Under the pieces are notes generated by a model. It searched no databases. It saw only the letters and a list, made by a program, of their open reading frames with translations, and had not been told where the DNA came from. The translations under genes were made by a program, and so were the position numbers. A stretch of DNA of 64,000 nucleotides, from positions 678,024 to 742,023 of the forward strand of contig NZ_WOFU01000002.1 in assembly GCF_016879755.1 (NCBI RefSeq), written 5' to 3'. The DNA comes from Bacillus sp. B15-48 (GTDB taxonomy: Bacteria; Bacillota; Bacilli; Bacillales; Cytobacillaceae). Positions 46,043 to 57,052 of this stretch are shown piece by piece (position 1 is the first letter of the stretch; each line of letters starts with the position of its first letter).

Positions 46043-46876
46043 TTACTTATACCAAAAATGAAAAGAAGATAATTGACCAAATAAGAAAAAATTAATTAAT
46101 ACAACTAAAAAAGAACCTATATTCCATAGTGCGAGTGATTTCCCGGCAATTCCGCGTCCAGCCCGTAAATATAGATAAATACTAAAGACAGCAAAAACGA
46201 TAAAAGAGCCGAGTACTTTTGCATCAAACCAATGAAAACTAGGAATCTTAATCCAAGCCCACTGCAAGCCTAAGATTAAACTAAGAAGGAGTAGCGGTAC
46301 ACCAATCATATTTAATATATAAGATGTCTTTTCTAGTTTAGATAAATCGGCAATTCTCCAAAGTAGTTTTCCCCATTTTTTCCTTTTCAGCAACTCATAT
46401 TGTAAAAGATAGAGAAGCGAAAACACAAAAGATAGCGAAAAGGCACCATAGGATAGAATCGCCATCACAATATGAATGAGCAGTAGTTCAGAAATGAGTT
46501 GATCGCCAATCACATTCATATCCGATTGTGCTGGTGCAAATGTATGAATGGCCATAATGATAAAACCTAGCACATTTGCAAAAAAAACGATAAAATCAAC
46601 CTTCAGCAAACGATTGATAATGAGCGAAAGCGTTACTAATATCCATGCATAAAAATACAAACCTTCAAATAAAGTCAAAACAGGAAATCGTCCTGTTTCA
46701 ATCATATATAAAATTAAAAACAGCGTTTGCAAAAGCCAGACAAATGCAAGTAACCAGAAGGCAATTTGGTTTGCCTTCCGGTTACTAATTAGGAAGTCAA
46801 CAAAGTATAAAAGGACACTTGCAGCGTAAACGACAATCGTCAGTTCGTGCAAGCGGGTCAGAAATACATCAGACAT
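46043..46876 (-). CDS. hemX: HemX, membrane protein of the CcsA-like family
   Basis: A 277-residue integral membrane protein with about eight hydrophobic spans, a cytochrome c assembly (CcsA)-like domain and conserved histidines within spans. In B. subtilis HemX lowers the level of HemA protein. It sits between hemA and hemC in the standard operon order. Ribosome site AGGAGG is absent, but AGCGAGGTCC lies upstream. Confidence 0.93.
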   Translation of the reverse strand: MSDVFLTRLHELTIVVYAASVLLYFVDFLISNRKANQIAFWLLAFVWLLQTLFLILYMIETGRFPVLTLFEGLYFYAWILVTLSLIINRLLKVDFIVFFANVLGFIIMAIHTFAPAQSDMNVIGDQLISELLLIHIVMAILSYGAFSLSFVFSLLYLLQYELLKRKKWGKLLWRIADLSKLEKTSYILNMIGVPLLLLSLILGLQWAWIKIPSFHWFDAKVLGSFIVFAVFSIYLYLRAGRGIAGKSLALWNIGSFLVVLINFFLFGQLSSFHFWYK

Positions 46877-46891
46877 AGGACAGGACCTCGC

Positions 46892-48238
46892 TTACGTTTG
46901 ATAGGAAGCCTGAGGCACCGGTACAATAGCCTTTTCTGTTTCAGACGTTTTCAATCCTTTTTGTTCAGCAACGAGCTGCTCAATATTAAAGATTTGTACG
47001 AACAGATCAAGCGCTTCGTCCGCATCCCTTCTAGAAGGAATCTCTTTCGCTTGAAGAATCGGATCTTTTAGAAGCTGGTTAATAATGCTCTTCGTATGTT
47101 TATTGAGAACTTTCTTATCACGCTCTGAAAGATGCGGAAGCTTCCGTTCAATACTATTCATCGTCTCCTGCTGAATTTCGAGCGCTTTCACACGAAGTGC
47201 AGAAATAACCGGGACAACTCCTAAAGTGTTTAACCACTGCTTAAAAAGGACTATTTCCTCTTCAATTAATAACATAATTTTGTCTGCCGCTTTTTTTCGT
47301 TCTTGAAGATTTGCCTCTACAATTCCTTCAAGATCGTCAATATCATACAAAAACGTATTTTCCAAATTTGCAATCTGTGGATCAAGGTCTCGCGGTACCG
47401 CAATATCAACCATAAATAACGGTTTGCCTTTACGGACCTTATTAACCGCATCCATCATTTCTTTTGTAATTACATAGTCTTTTGCACCAGTTGAACTAAT
47501 GAGGATATCTGCTTCAGTAAGTGCGCATTGCAGCTCCTTTAACGTCTTCGCTTCACCCGAAAAACGAGTCGCCAAATCCGCAGCTTTTTGATAGGTGCGA
47601 TTAATGACCGTTACTTTTTTCGCACCATTTGAGTGTAAATTTTGAATTGCAAGTTCTCCCATTTTTCCTGCTCCAAGAATGAGCACATGCTTATTTTGCA
47701 GCGAGCCAAAAATCTTTTTAGCCAATTCAACCGCCGCATAGCTAACCGAAACAGCATTTGCACCAATCTCGGTTTCAGAATGAGCACGCTTCGCTACTGT
47801 TACTGCTTGTTTGAAAAGATGATTGAACACCGTTCCTGTCGTCTTTTCTTCTTGTCCAATAAAAAAGCTCGAACGAACTTGTCCAAGAATTTGTGTTTCT
47901 CCAAGCACCATTGAATCCAACCCGCAGGCCACTTTATACAAATGTTCAACCGCTCCATCTTGTTCATAAACAAATAAAAATGGTGTAAACTCGTTTGCTA
48001 CTAATCCGAACCATTCAGCTAAAAACTCTTTTATATAATATCTGCCCGTGTGTAACTGATCTACGACAGCATAAATTTCCGTTCGGTTACAGGTAGAAAT
48101 GATGACATTTTCAAGTATACTTTTCTTCGTTTGAAGTGTCTCCATTGCTTGCTTTAAATTTGATTCATCAAATGTTAACCTTTCCCGAATTTCAACAGGG
48201 GCTGTTCGATAGTTAAGGCCAACTACGATTATATGCAT
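46892..48238 (-). CDS. hemA: Glutamyl-tRNA reductase HemA
   Basis: HemA reduces glutamyl-tRNA to glutamate-1-semialdehyde, the committed step of heme synthesis. The 448 residues have the catalytic cysteine in [11 protein letters not shown] (about C50), the ETQILGQVR block, the NADPH-binding [11 protein letters not shown] at about 187-197 and a C-terminal dimerisation helix. First gene of hemAXCDBL. A PerR-box-like sequence lies about 40-50 bases upstream. Confidence 0.97.
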   Translation of the reverse strand: MHIIVVGLNYRTAPVEIRERLTFDESNLKQAMETLQTKKSILENVIISTCNRTEIYAVVDQLHTGRYYIKEFLAEWFGLVANEFTPFLFVYEQDGAVEHLYKVACGLDSMVLGETQILGQVRSSFFIGQEEKTTGTVFNHLFKQAVTVAKRAHSETEIGANAVSVSYAAVELAKKIFGSLQNKHVLILGAGKMGELAIQNLHSNGAKKVTVINRTYQKAADLATRFSGEAKTLKELQCALTEADILISSTGAKDYVITKEMMDAVNKVRKGKPLFMVDIAVPRDLDPQIANLENTFLYDIDDLEGIVEANLQERKKAADKIMLLIEEEIVLFKQWLNTLGVVPVISALRVKALEIQQETMNSIERKLPHLSERDKKVLNKHTKSIINQLLKDPILQAKEIPSRRDADEALDLFVQIFNIEQLVAEQKGLKTSETEKAIVPVPQASYQT

Positions 48239-48276
48239 TTTTGTAAAATCCCCCTCTATTTGTCTTCACACTAGCA

Positions 48277-48291
48277 CTATAATAACATTAA
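48277..48291 (-). promoter_or_regulatory. Possible PerR box before hemA
   Basis: The minus strand reads TTAATGTTATTATAG, sharing 10 of the 14 fixed positions with the PerR consensus TTATAATNATTATAA. hemAXCDBL is a PerR target in B. subtilis. AT-rich context makes a chance match possible. Confidence 0.4.
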
Positions 48292-48496
48292 AAAACGTAA
48301 TAAACTTCACAAAATTGTGAACATCTGTCGAAGGTCATCACACACTTTATTCCTTACAATAAATGATTACAATTGCCAGGAAAGGGTTTATTCTGGTTTA
48401 ATGATAAATAAGTGTATAAAAATCGACATTCTTCTTATGTAACGTACCAAAATTTCGGCAAGAATTCAAGTAAGCTAAACTGGAAGTGGGTAATCT

Positions 48497-48988
48497 ATGA
48501 AAAACATCAACATCATCCCTGGAATCCTCTTAATCGGGTTTGGTTTCTATTATTACTCCCAGCAAGTAGGTTTCATTTTATTTGAACAATTCCATACGTG
48601 GCCCACTTTGCTTGGAATTGTCGGATTAGCGTTTTTAGTGCATGGATATTGGGGAAAGAATTATGAGTCCATTTTACCTGGTGTCATTTTTTTGGGTTTT
48701 AGCATTCATCTTCTTGTTGTTGGTCGACTTCAAATTTGGCCGGACCATTTAGGTGCATTTTTATTAATCATTTCTTTAGCATTTATGCTACGCTATCAAA
48801 AGCTTGGCGTCGGATTAGTCCATGGTATACTTTTCCTTATTCTTGCCGCTATTCTGTTATTTTATGATGAATTAACGGCACAATTCATTGGTGTAAACAA
48901 TGCTACCAACCCTATATTAAATCACTGGCCAATCCTGCTTATCTTATTGGGACTTTACTTATTAGTAAAAAACAAAAATAGACACTAA
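48497..48988 (+). CDS. ysxD: YsxD-like membrane protein
   Basis: A 163-residue protein with about six hydrophobic stretches arranged as three similar pairs, each ending with a Trp-Pro segment (FHTWPTLLGI, LQIWPDHLGAF, LNHWPILLILLG). This pattern resembles the repeated LiaI/DUF5668-type membrane module. Function unknown. Position between hemA and ysxC and size match B. subtilis ysxD. It has its own short upstream region and a shared terminator downstream. Confidence 0.8.
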   Translation: MKNINIIPGILLIGFGFYYYSQQVGFILFEQFHTWPTLLGIVGLAFLVHGYWGKNYESILPGVIFLGFSIHLLVVGRLQIWPDHLGAFLLIISLAFMLRYQKLGVGLVHGILFLILAAILLFYDELTAQFIGVNNATNPILNHWPILLILLGLYLLVKNKNRH

Positions 48989-48993
48989 CTCGT

Positions 48994-49045
48994 AAAAGGA
49001 AGGACCTGATGCAACACGATTGTAGCGCATCAGGTCCTTCCTTTT
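48994..49045. terminator. Bidirectional terminator between ysxD and ysxC
   Basis: A 19-bp perfect stem (arms 48994-49012 and 49027-49045) with a 14-base loop. The plus strand continues with TATTTA after the stem's T run and the minus strand with ACGAG after its own, so the T runs lie within the stem ends. Confidence 0.85.
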
Positions 49046-49632
49046 TATTTATTCATATAATCTTTAAGAATACTCCAAGCTTTATCCTTCCCTTCTCCGG
49101 TTTCAGAAGAGAATAAAATCATCGCGTCTTTTTCATCAAATTCTAATGTTTCTTTCGTGATTTTCAAATGCTTTTGCCATTTTGACTTCGGAATTTTATC
49201 CGCCTTTGTTGCTATGACAATGACAGGAATATCATAATATTTCAGGAAGTCATACATCATTTTATCATCAGCAGATGGCGGGTGCCGCAGATCGACAATT
49301 AATACGACTGCTTTTAATTGTTCTCTTGAGGTGATATAGGTTTCAATCATTTTTCCCCAAGCTTCGCGTTCCGTTTTCGAAACTTTTGCATATCCATAGC
49401 CGGGGACATCGACAAAATAAAACATTTCATTGATTAAAAAAAAGTTTAATGTTTGTGTTTTTCCTGGTTTTGAAGAAGTTCTTGCTAATGCTTTGCGATT
49501 CAACAACTTATTAATGAAAGAAGACTTGCCGACATTCGATCGGCCGGCAAGCGCAAATTCGGGCAAGTTCCCTTCTGGGTACTGATTAGGTCTTACCGCA
49601 CTAATAATAATTTCAGCTGACGTAATTTTCAT
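49045..49632 (-). CDS. ysxC: EngB/YsxC ribosome-biogenesis GTPase
   Basis: An essential GTPase for 50S subunit assembly. The 195 residues contain G1 GRSNVGKSS at about 31-39, G2 [11 protein letters not shown]3 DVPGYG, and G4 TKADK at about 142-146. The ATG at 49632 overlaps the lonA stop by 4 bases, so it is translated from the lonA message as in B. subtilis. Confidence 0.97.
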   Translation of the reverse strand: MKITSAEIIISAVRPNQYPEGNLPEFALAGRSNVGKSSFINKLLNRKALARTSSKPGKTQTLNFFLINEMFYFVDVPGYGYAKVSKTEREAWGKMIETYITSREQLKAVVLIVDLRHPPSADDKMMYDFLKYYDIPVIVIATKADKIPKSKWQKHLKITKETLEFDEKDAMILFSSETGEGKDKAWSILKDYMNK

Positions 49633-51950
49633 TGACGTACTTCCTCAGCAAGCGCATGATCGAGAACTTCATCAACATGAGAAACAAGAACAAATTGTAA
49701 CTGCTCACGGACACTTTCTGGAATATCATCAATATCTTTTTCGTTATCTTTTGGTAAAATAATTTTCGTTAATCCTGCACGATGGGCACTTAACGTTTTT
49801 TCCTTTAATCCACCAATCGGCAACACACGGCCACGAAGCGTAATTTCTCCTGTCATGCCGACTTCACGACGAATTGGTTTCCCAGAAAGTGCTGATACAA
49901 GCGCAGTAGCAATTGTGATTCCTGCCGATGGCCCATCCTTTGGTGTCGCTCCTTCAGGAACATGGATGTGGATATCTAGCTTCTCATGGAAATCTTCATC
50001 GATGCCAAGCTCCTTCGTTTTTGAACGAACATAGCTGAAGGCAGCTTGTGCAGATTCTTTCATGACATCTCCTAGTTTTCCAGTTAGAACGAGCTTGCCT
50101 TTCCCTGGAGAAAGCGAAACTTCAATTTGTAACGTATCTCCGCCAACAGATGTGTACGCCAATCCAGTTGCTACCCCTATTTGGTCTTCCATTTCTGCTT
50201 CTCCATAGCGGAATTTCTTTTTCCCTAAAAAGTCACCTAGATTTTTTTCATTGACAACGACGCGCTTTTTCGACTCAGAAACAATAATTCGTGCCGTCTT
50301 TCGGCAAATGGTCGCTAATTGCCGTTCAAGTGAGCGAACCCCTGCTTCCCGCGTGTAATAACGGATGATATCAAGCATTGCTTCATCTCGAATTTGCAGC
50401 TGTGATTTTGACAGGCCATGATCTTTTATTTGCCGTGCAAGTAAATGATCTTTTGCAATATGCACTTTTTCGATTTCAGTATATCCAGCAATTGTAATGA
50501 CTTCCATTCGATCGAGAAGTGGACCTGGAACTGTTCCTAAATTATTTGCAGTTGCAATAAACATCACTTTCGATAGATCATACGTCTCTTCAATATAATG
50601 ATCACTAAAGCTATGGTTTTGTTCTGGATCTAACACTTCAAGCATAGCCGCAGATGGGTCTCCTCGGAAATCACTTGACATTTTATCAATTTCATCTAAA
50701 AGAAAGACAGGATTAATCGTTCCCGCTTTTTTCATTCCTTGTATGATTCGGCCTGGCATCGCTCCAACATATGTACGACGATGACCACGAATCTCAGATT
50801 CATCTCGAACTCCACCAAGGGAAACCCGCACAAAATTCCTGTTTAATGACTTTGCAATCGAGCGTGCTAAGCTCGTTTTCCCCACTCCCGGAGGTCCGGC
50901 AAGACAAAGAATCGGGCCCTTTAACGAATTTGTGAGTTTTTGAACTGCGAGATATTCCAATACTCGCTCTTTCACTTTTTCAAGTCCATAATGGTCTTCG
51001 TTTAGAATCGCTTCAGCCTTTTTAATATTTAAATCATCTTCGGTTGCCTTTGTCCATGGCAGAGAAATGAGCCAATCAATATAATTGCGAATAACTGCAC
51101 TTTCTGCGGAAGAAGATGGAACCTTTTCATAACGACCCAACTCCTTCAGTGCTGTTTCTTTTACATGGTCAGGCATACCAGCTTGCTCGATTTTTTCAGT
51201 AAGGTCTTGAACTTCGCCTGTTTTTCCTTCTTTGTCACCGAGCTCTTTTTGAATCGCCTTCATTTGCTCACGAAGATAGTATTCTTTTTGAGTTCTTTCC
51301 ATCGAGCGCTTAACACGCTGGCCTATTTTCTTTTCGAGATTAAGTACTTCCTTTTCATTATGGATGATTTCAATGACGCGATTCATCCGTTCCTTCTCAT
51401 CAATGGTTTCAAGTATTTCTTGTTTCTCCTTCAGCTTTAACGGTAAATGAGAGGAAATAATATCGGCCATTCTCCCTGGCTCTTCAATATCTGAAACGGA
51501 TGAGTGCGTTTCAGCTGAAATCTTCTTAGATAATTTTATGTATTGTGAAAAATATTCGAGCATCGTTCTCATTAATGCCTCATCTTCAACATCCTTCGAA
51601 TCTCGATCCTCGTATGTTTTCAGTTCTACAGAATAGAAGTCCTCTTCATCAAATAATTCAACAATCTCAGCGCGTTTTAATCCTTCAACAAGCACCCGAA
51701 TCGTTCCATTCGGTAGTTTTAACATTTGTTTAACCTTTGTTAATGTACCCATTCGGTAAAGATCTTCTTCTGATGGTTCATCAATCGCAACATCTTTTTG
51801 TGTCGTAAGAAAAATTAAATGATCATCAACCATTGCTTTTTCAAGCGCCTGTACTGATTTGTCACGGCCCACATCCAGATGCAAAACCATTGTCGGATAA
51901 ACCAATAAGCCGCGCAGTGGTAATAATGGTACGGTTTTCTTTTCCCCCAT
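49629..51950 (-). CDS. lonA: ATP-dependent protease LonA
   Basis: A cytosolic AAA+ serine protease that degrades misfolded and regulatory proteins. The 773 residues show the N-terminal substrate domain (about 8-205), a coiled coil, the AAA+ domain (Walker [10 protein letters not shown] at about 355, Walker [11 protein letters not shown]) and the C-terminal protease domain with catalytic Ser in [12 protein letters not shown] and Lys in [14 protein letters not shown]. The ATG at 51950 behind GGAGGTG is chosen over an in-frame ATG at 52004. Confidence 0.97.
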   Translation of the reverse strand: MGEKKTVPLLPLRGLLVYPTMVLHLDVGRDKSVQALEKAMVDDHLIFLTTQKDVAIDEPSEEDLYRMGTLTKVKQMLKLPNGTIRVLVEGLKRAEIVELFDEEDFYSVELKTYEDRDSKDVEDEALMRTMLEYFSQYIKLSKKISAETHSSVSDIEEPGRMADIISSHLPLKLKEKQEILETIDEKERMNRVIEIIHNEKEVLNLEKKIGQRVKRSMERTQKEYYLREQMKAIQKELGDKEGKTGEVQDLTEKIEQAGMPDHVKETALKELGRYEKVPSSSAESAVIRNYIDWLISLPWTKATEDDLNIKKAEAILNEDHYGLEKVKERVLEYLAVQKLTNSLKGPILCLAGPPGVGKTSLARSIAKSLNRNFVRVSLGGVRDESEIRGHRRTYVGAMPGRIIQGMKKAGTINPVFLLDEIDKMSSDFRGDPSAAMLEVLDPEQNHSFSDHYIEETYDLSKVMFIATANNLGTVPGPLLDRMEVITIAGYTEIEKVHIAKDHLLARQIKDHGLSKSQLQIRDEAMLDIIRYYTREAGVRSLERQLATICRKTARIIVSESKKRVVVNEKNLGDFLGKKKFRYGEAEMEDQIGVATGLAYTSVGGDTLQIEVSLSPGKGKLVLTGKLGDVMKESAQAAFSYVRSKTKELGIDEDFHEKLDIHIHVPEGATPKDGPSAGITIATALVSALSGKPIRREVGMTGEITLRGRVLPIGGLKEKTLSAHRAGLTKIILPKDNEKDIDDIPESVREQLQFVLVSHVDEVLDHALAEEVRQ

Positions 51951-52114
51951 GTGCTTTACACCTCCACATATGTATCTTAAGTTGTACATGGATTCTTTTT
52001 TCAATTTTATCTTATTTACCTTCGAGTGTCTAATTCCACGAGTTTGAAGCGTGGGAGCTCGGATTGTTTTATTATTACCCAGCGGTCGATAACAATCTTT
52101 CCTATAGAATGAAA

Positions 52115-52143
52115 AAGTTCCGACCGCCTATAAGATCGGAACT
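52115..52143 (-). terminator. Terminator after lonB
   Basis: AGTTCCGA / TCGGAACT with a 12-base loop, followed by TTTTTCATTC on the minus strand. Confidence 0.85.
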
Positions 52144-52149
52144 ATCGGA

Positions 52150-53847
52150 TTAAACACTTTCCTTCTCACTAAAGTCTGATGAAGCTGATAGCATTTGTTG
52201 GCGATGGGATGAAGCGATTATCTTCTCGGTTGTTGTCTGTTCTTTCACGACCGCGAGTTCAAATACTTCACTTAGGTCACTAACAGGGATGATTTCAATT
52301 CCTGTTATTTCTTTTAAAATCGATTGAACATTTTCTTGCGGGATAATTACTCGCTTCGCACCGGCTAATTTCGCTGCCTTTATCTTAGCATATACACCAC
52401 CAACTGGCTTCACATGGCCATGAATGCTAATTTCCCCAGTCATTGCAACCGTATGGTCAGCCGGGAGTTTATAAATGGCTGAATAAATCCCTGTCGCCAT
52501 CGCAATTCCTGCCGAGGGACCATCAATTGGGATGCCACCTGGAAAGTTTACATGTATATCATATTCATCGGCTGGTACACCCATTGATCGTAATACGGTT
52601 ATTACATTTTCAATAGATCCCCTTGCCATACTTTTGCGGCGAATCGATTTTCCTTGACCGCCAATGCTCTCTTCTTCGACAATTCCGGTAATATTTATAC
52701 TGCCCTTCTCTTTTGCCTTAATAACCGTTACCTCAATTTCGAGTAAAGCTCCTGTATTTGGTCCGTATACGGCTAGTCCATTTACGAGCCCAATCGCAGA
52801 TTTTTCATGAATTTTTCGTTCCATTCTTGGTGTTAACTGACTTGCATGAACGACCCATTCGACTTCTTCTTCTTTTATATAATTTCGTTCTTCCGTAATT
52901 GCTAAGCCTGCGGCAATTTGCACCATGTTTACGGCTTCTCGGCCATTCCTACAATATGAAGATAAAATCAAAATCGCTTCATCACTAATAGAAAGATTCA
53001 CTTTTTCAGCTGCATTTTTCGCCACCGCTGAAATTTCCTCTTGCGTCAGCTCGCGAAAAAACACTTCCATACAACGTGACCGAATCGCTGGTGGAATTTC
53101 ATTCGGCGTTCTCGTTGTAGCACCCACAAGACGAAAATCAGCTGGAAGACCATTTTTAAAAATATCATGGATATGTGTAGGAATTTGCGTATTTTCTTCA
53201 TTATAATAAGCGCTTTCGAGAAATACTTTTCGATCTTCTAATACCTTTAGTAGTTTATTCATTTGAATGGGGTGGAGTTCACCAATTTCATCAATAAACA
53301 GGACACCACCATGAGCATTTGTCACAGCACCTTGCTTCGGTTGCGGAATTCCTGCTTGTCCCATTGCTCCTGCCCCTTGATAGATAGGGTCGTGAACGGA
53401 GCCGATCAATGGATCAGCAATCCCTCGTTCATCGAACCTTGCCGTTGTTGCATCGAGTTCAACAAATACGGATTCGTTTTTAAAAGGGGATTTTTCATTT
53501 TTTTTCGCCTCTTCTAACACTAATCTCGCTGCAGCTGTTTTTCCCACTCCTGGTGGTCCATAAATGATTACATGTTGTGGATTTGGCCCACATAAAGCGG
53601 CTTTTAATGCTTTAATTCCATCTTGTTGCCCTACGATATCCTTAAAATTAGATGGCCGAACCTTTTCTGCTAAAGGTTCACTGAGCGAGATTGAGCGCAT
53701 TTTTTTTAGTTGATCCATCTCCTTTTTGGACTCTCTGTCTATTGAAACTTTTTGGGTACGCTGATTTTTTAATAAGTTCCAAAAATATAGCCCAATAACA
53801 ATCCCAAAGAAAAGCTGTACAAATAAGGCAATCCCCGTCCAACTCAA
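52150..53847 (-). CDS. lonB: LonB, membrane-anchored Lon-like protease
   Basis: A forespore-associated Lon paralogue in B. subtilis. The 565 residues have an N-terminal transmembrane segment (about 5-22, IALFVQLFFGIVIGLYF) and an AAA+ module (Walker [12 protein letters not shown] at about 92-102, VLFIDEIGELH). A protease domain follows, with Ser in DGPSAGIAMATG and Lys in PVGGVYAKIKAAKLAG; there is no long LonA-type N-domain. Start is TTG behind AGGAGG. It lies between clpX and lonA. Confidence 0.95.
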   Translation of the reverse strand: MSWTGIALFVQLFFGIVIGLYFWNLLKNQRTQKVSIDRESKKEMDQLKKMRSISLSEPLAEKVRPSNFKDIVGQQDGIKALKAALCGPNPQHVIIYGPPGVGKTAAARLVLEEAKKNEKSPFKNESVFVELDATTARFDERGIADPLIGSVHDPIYQGAGAMGQAGIPQPKQGAVTNAHGGVLFIDEIGELHPIQMNKLLKVLEDRKVFLESAYYNEENTQIPTHIHDIFKNGLPADFRLVGATTRTPNEIPPAIRSRCMEVFFRELTQEEISAVAKNAAEKVNLSISDEAILILSSYCRNGREAVNMVQIAAGLAITEERNYIKEEEVEWVVHASQLTPRMERKIHEKSAIGLVNGLAVYGPNTGALLEIEVTVIKAKEKGSINITGIVEEESIGGQGKSIRRKSMARGSIENVITVLRSMGVPADEYDIHVNFPGGIPIDGPSAGIAMATGIYSAIYKLPADHTVAMTGEISIHGHVKPVGGVYAKIKAAKLAGAKRVIIPQENVQSILKEITGIEIIPVSDLSEVFELAVVKEQTTTEKIIASSHRQQMLSASSDFSEKESV

Positions 53848-53962
53848 AGTAGATTCCTCCTGACTAGTTCATGTTGACTTTCCTTTAGTATCTCCCTCAT
53901 GGGGGTGGAATAAACAAGAATTTCAGTCAAATATCGAGGAGCTTTTTATATTTAAGCAAAAG

Positions 53963-53993
53963 AAAAAACCTGGCATTATACCAGGTTTCTTTC
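53963..53993 (-). terminator. Terminator after clpX
   Basis: AAACCTGG / CCAGGTTT with a 7-base loop, followed by TTTCTTTTGC on the minus strand. Confidence 0.85.
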
Positions 53994-53994
53994 A

Positions 53995-55257
53995 CTATGC
54001 AGAATTTCGTTCACCTTTGTCAACGGAACCATCTTCAAGCACAAGTTGTGGTGGACTTGATTGGTCGACCGTTTCTTTTGTAATAATGCATTTAACGATA
54101 TCATCACGGGATGGAAGATCAAACATTACATCAAGCATAATAGCTTCAATAATGGATCTTAATCCACGAGCACCTGTTTTTCGCTCAATTGCATTTTTTG
54201 CAATCTCCCTAAGTGCATCTTCTTCGAATTCCAATTCCACATTGTCTAGTTCAAGCATTTTTTGATATTGTTTTACCAACGCATTTTTCGGCTTTGTTAA
54301 GATTTCAACCAATGCATCTTCATCTAATTGCTCAAGACTAGCTGTAACTGGGAGACGTCCAATAAATTCAGGAATAAGTCCAAATTTTAATAAATCTTCC
54401 GGAAGAACTCGAGAAAGCAATTCATGCTGAGCTACATCTTCTTTCTTAGTATCAGAACCAAAGCCAATGACTTTTTGTCCTAATCTTCTCTTAATGATTT
54501 GCTCAATTCCATCAAACGCACCGCCACAAATAAATAGAATGTTACCGGTGTCAATTTGTATAAACTCTTGATGCGGATGCTTTCTCCCTCCTTGTGGCGG
54601 AACACTAGCTACAGTTCCTTCTAAGATTTTCAGCAATGCTTGCTGAACACCTTCTCCAGATACATCGCGAGTAATCGATGGGTTTTCTGATTTACGGGCA
54701 ATCTTGTCGATTTCATCAATATAGATGATTCCTTTTTCTGCTTTTTCGACGTCATAGTCAGCCGACTGAATTAGTTTCAGCAAAATATTTTCTACATCTT
54801 CACCGACATATCCAGCCTCCGTCAATGAAGTGGCATCAGCAATCGCAAACGGTACATTTAGTATTCGCGCTAGCGTTTGTGCTAAAAGCGTCTTCCCGCT
54901 ACCAGTAGGTCCTATCATTACAATATTACTTTTCGCAAGTTCTACATCATCAATCTTGCTGTTTGAATTAATTCGCTTATAGTGATTGTAAACTGCCACA
55001 GAAAGATTTTTCTTTGCTTGATCTTGGCCGATTACATATTCATCGAGAATTTCACGAATTTCTCGTGGCTTTGGAACATCTTTAAATTCCACTTCTTCTT
55101 CAGTTCCAAGCTCTTCCTCAACGATTTCCGTGCATAATTCAATACACTCATCACATATATATACTCCTGGTCCTGCAACAAGCTTGCGCACTTGATCTTG
55201 GGTTTTTCCACAAAAAGAACATTTAAGCTGTCCTTTTTCATCATTAAATTTAAACAT
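53995..55257 (-). CDS. clpX: ClpX, ATPase subunit of ClpXP
   Basis: ClpX unfolds tagged substrates and feeds ClpP. The 420-residue protein has the N-terminal zinc-binding domain (CSFCGK and CDECIELC, about 11-40), Walker A GPTGSGKT at about 119-126, Walker [12 protein letters not shown], and the ClpP-binding loop VIGFGSD. The ATG at 55257 behind GAGGGGTG is chosen over an in-frame ATG at 55317, because [18 protein letters not shown] matches the family start. Confidence 0.97.
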   Translation of the reverse strand: MFKFNDEKGQLKCSFCGKTQDQVRKLVAGPGVYICDECIELCTEIVEEELGTEEEVEFKDVPKPREIREILDEYVIGQDQAKKNLSVAVYNHYKRINSNSKIDDVELAKSNIVMIGPTGSGKTLLAQTLARILNVPFAIADATSLTEAGYVGEDVENILLKLIQSADYDVEKAEKGIIYIDEIDKIARKSENPSITRDVSGEGVQQALLKILEGTVASVPPQGGRKHPHQEFIQIDTGNILFICGGAFDGIEQIIKRRLGQKVIGFGSDTKKEDVAQHELLSRVLPEDLLKFGLIPEFIGRLPVTASLEQLDEDALVEILTKPKNALVKQYQKMLELDNVELEFEEDALREIAKNAIERKTGARGLRSIIEAIMLDVMFDLPSRDDIVKCIITKETVDQSSPPQLVLEDGSVDKGERNSA

Positions 55258-55556
55258 TTTCTTCACCCCTCTGTGAAAACTTATTCGCAATATGATAAAG
55301 CTGCGGATGTAAAGCAACCATCATTCAATTAATTGTTAACGATAGATACAGGTATGTACTGCATTGTAACACAATTTCCAATGTACAGGAAATAATAATG
55401 GTCGTAGAAATGCAACAGTGTCTATTTGCTAAAAAAATTATGTACTTTAACTAAGCTTATCCAAAAATATGTTCCTTCAATCGCTGATATGACAAATTGA
55501 CTTTCAAAACTTAGGCCTCCGCTAGCCATTGTTTTTTGTATGTATCGAATGATGGT
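55258..55556. other. Intergenic region between clpX and tig
   Basis: About 300 bases of AT-rich sequence with no ORF that has a good ribosome site and no recognised RNA. It should contain the clpX promoter, but no clear -35/-10 pair was identified. Confidence 0.5.
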
Positions 55557-55590
55557 ACAAAACAAGGCACGATTTAATCGCGCCTTGTTT
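55557..55590 (-). terminator. Terminator after tig
   Basis: AACAAGGCGCGATT / AATCGTGCCTTGTT with a short loop, followed by TTGTACC on the minus strand. Confidence 0.8.
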
Positions 55591-55607
55591 CTATCTAGTT
55601 AATTCTA

Positions 55608-56897
55608 TTATGCAACAGTTTTACTGTTTTCTACAAGGAATTCGACTGCTTTTTTTAGTTGAAGATCACTTTTTATTGCGTCAACATTGCCGCCAAGCGC
55701 CATCTTAATTTGCTCAACGTCCATATTATAAGCTCCAGACATCGTTTCTAGCTCTTTATTTACATCCTCTTCGGTAACTTCGATGTTTTCAGCTTTCGCA
55801 ATTGCTTCGAGCGTTAAGTTTACACGAACGCGTTTCCCTGCATCTTCTTGCATTTGTTCACGTAGTGCTGCTTCATCTTGTCCAGAGAACTGGAAGTAAA
55901 GTTCAAGATTCATTCCTTGCATTTGCAGACGTTGCTCAAATTCTTGTAGCATACGATCAACTTCGTTATTGATCATTACTTCAGGAATATCAATTTCTGC
56001 ATTTTCAGCTGCTTTTTCAACAATTGTGTCTTGGATGTGATGTTCTTTCTTATGTTCTTTATCATGCTTTAAGCGATCTTTTGTTTTTTCTTTCAACGCC
56101 TCAATTGTTTCAACTTCTTCATCAACATCTTTTGCAAAATCGTCATCTAATGCTGGTAATTCTTTTCCTTTAATTTCATGAACTTTGACTTTGAACACAG
56201 CAGGCTTTCCTGCAAGTTCAGTTGCATGATATTCTTCTGGGAAATTCACTTCAACTTCTTTTTCTTCTCCAGCTGTTAAACCGACAAGTTGCTCTTCAAA
56301 CCCAGGGATAAAGCTTCCAGATCCAAGTTCAAGCGTATAGTTTTCAGCTTGTCCACCTTCAAATGCTTCGCCATCAACAAAGCCTTCAAAGTCCATCACT
56401 ACTGTGTCACCATTTTCTGCTTTGCCCTCTTCTTTAACAACAAGCTCAGCATGACGTTCTTGAAGTGACTTCAACTCAGCTTCAACTTCTTCATCTGTTA
56501 CTTCTGTATCAAATGCTTCAACTTCTAAACCTTTGTAGTCACCAAGCTTTACTTCAGGCTTGACAGTAACATTTGCTTTGAAGATTAGGCTTTTACCTTT
56601 TTCCACTTGTTCGACATCGATTTCGGGACGATCAACTGGCTCAATCCCAGTTTCGTCAATCGCATTTGAATAAGCTTCTGGAAGTAAATGATCAATTGCA
56701 TCTTGATACAAAGCCTCTACACCAAAACGCTTTTCAAACATTTGGCGTGGCATTTTTCCTTTACGGAAACCAGGTACGTTAATTGTTTTCACTACTTTTT
56801 TGAATGCAACATCTAAGCCTTCATTAAACTTTTCTGCATTCACTTCAAATGTAAGAACTCCTTGGTTCCCTTCTTGTTTTTCCCATTTTGCAGACAT
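55608..56897 (-). CDS. tig: Trigger factor, ribosome-associated chaperone/PPIase
   Basis: Trigger factor binds nascent chains at the ribosome exit. The 429 residues show the ribosome-binding domain (about 1-112) with [17 protein letters not shown], an FKBP-type PPIase domain (about 160-243, [14 protein letters not shown]) and the C-terminal substrate cradle. The ATG at 56897 behind GGAGGG is used; an in-frame ATG at 56966 lacks support. Confidence 0.97.
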   Translation of the reverse strand: MSAKWEKQEGNQGVLTFEVNAEKFNEGLDVAFKKVVKTINVPGFRKGKMPRQMFEKRFGVEALYQDAIDHLLPEAYSNAIDETGIEPVDRPEIDVEQVEKGKSLIFKANVTVKPEVKLGDYKGLEVEAFDTEVTDEEVEAELKSLQERHAELVVKEEGKAENGDTVVMDFEGFVDGEAFEGGQAENYTLELGSGSFIPGFEEQLVGLTAGEEKEVEVNFPEEYHATELAGKPAVFKVKVHEIKGKELPALDDDFAKDVDEEVETIEALKEKTKDRLKHDKEHKKEHHIQDTIVEKAAENAEIDIPEVMINNEVDRMLQEFEQRLQMQGMNLELYFQFSGQDEAALREQMQEDAGKRVRVNLTLEAIAKAENIEVTEEDVNKELETMSGAYNMDVEQIKMALGGNVDAIKSDLQLKKAVEFLVENSKTVA

Positions 56898-57052
56898 ATG
56901 TTTCCCTCCAACAAATCTATTATCATGTCCTTTACGGCAATGAATATCTCTTGAACGTGCAAGCAATATTCCAGATTAAATGTAAAATAGATTGATTTTT
57001 ACATAATACAACCACTACATTATAACACAGGATTTCTTCGTTTCAACAGCTC

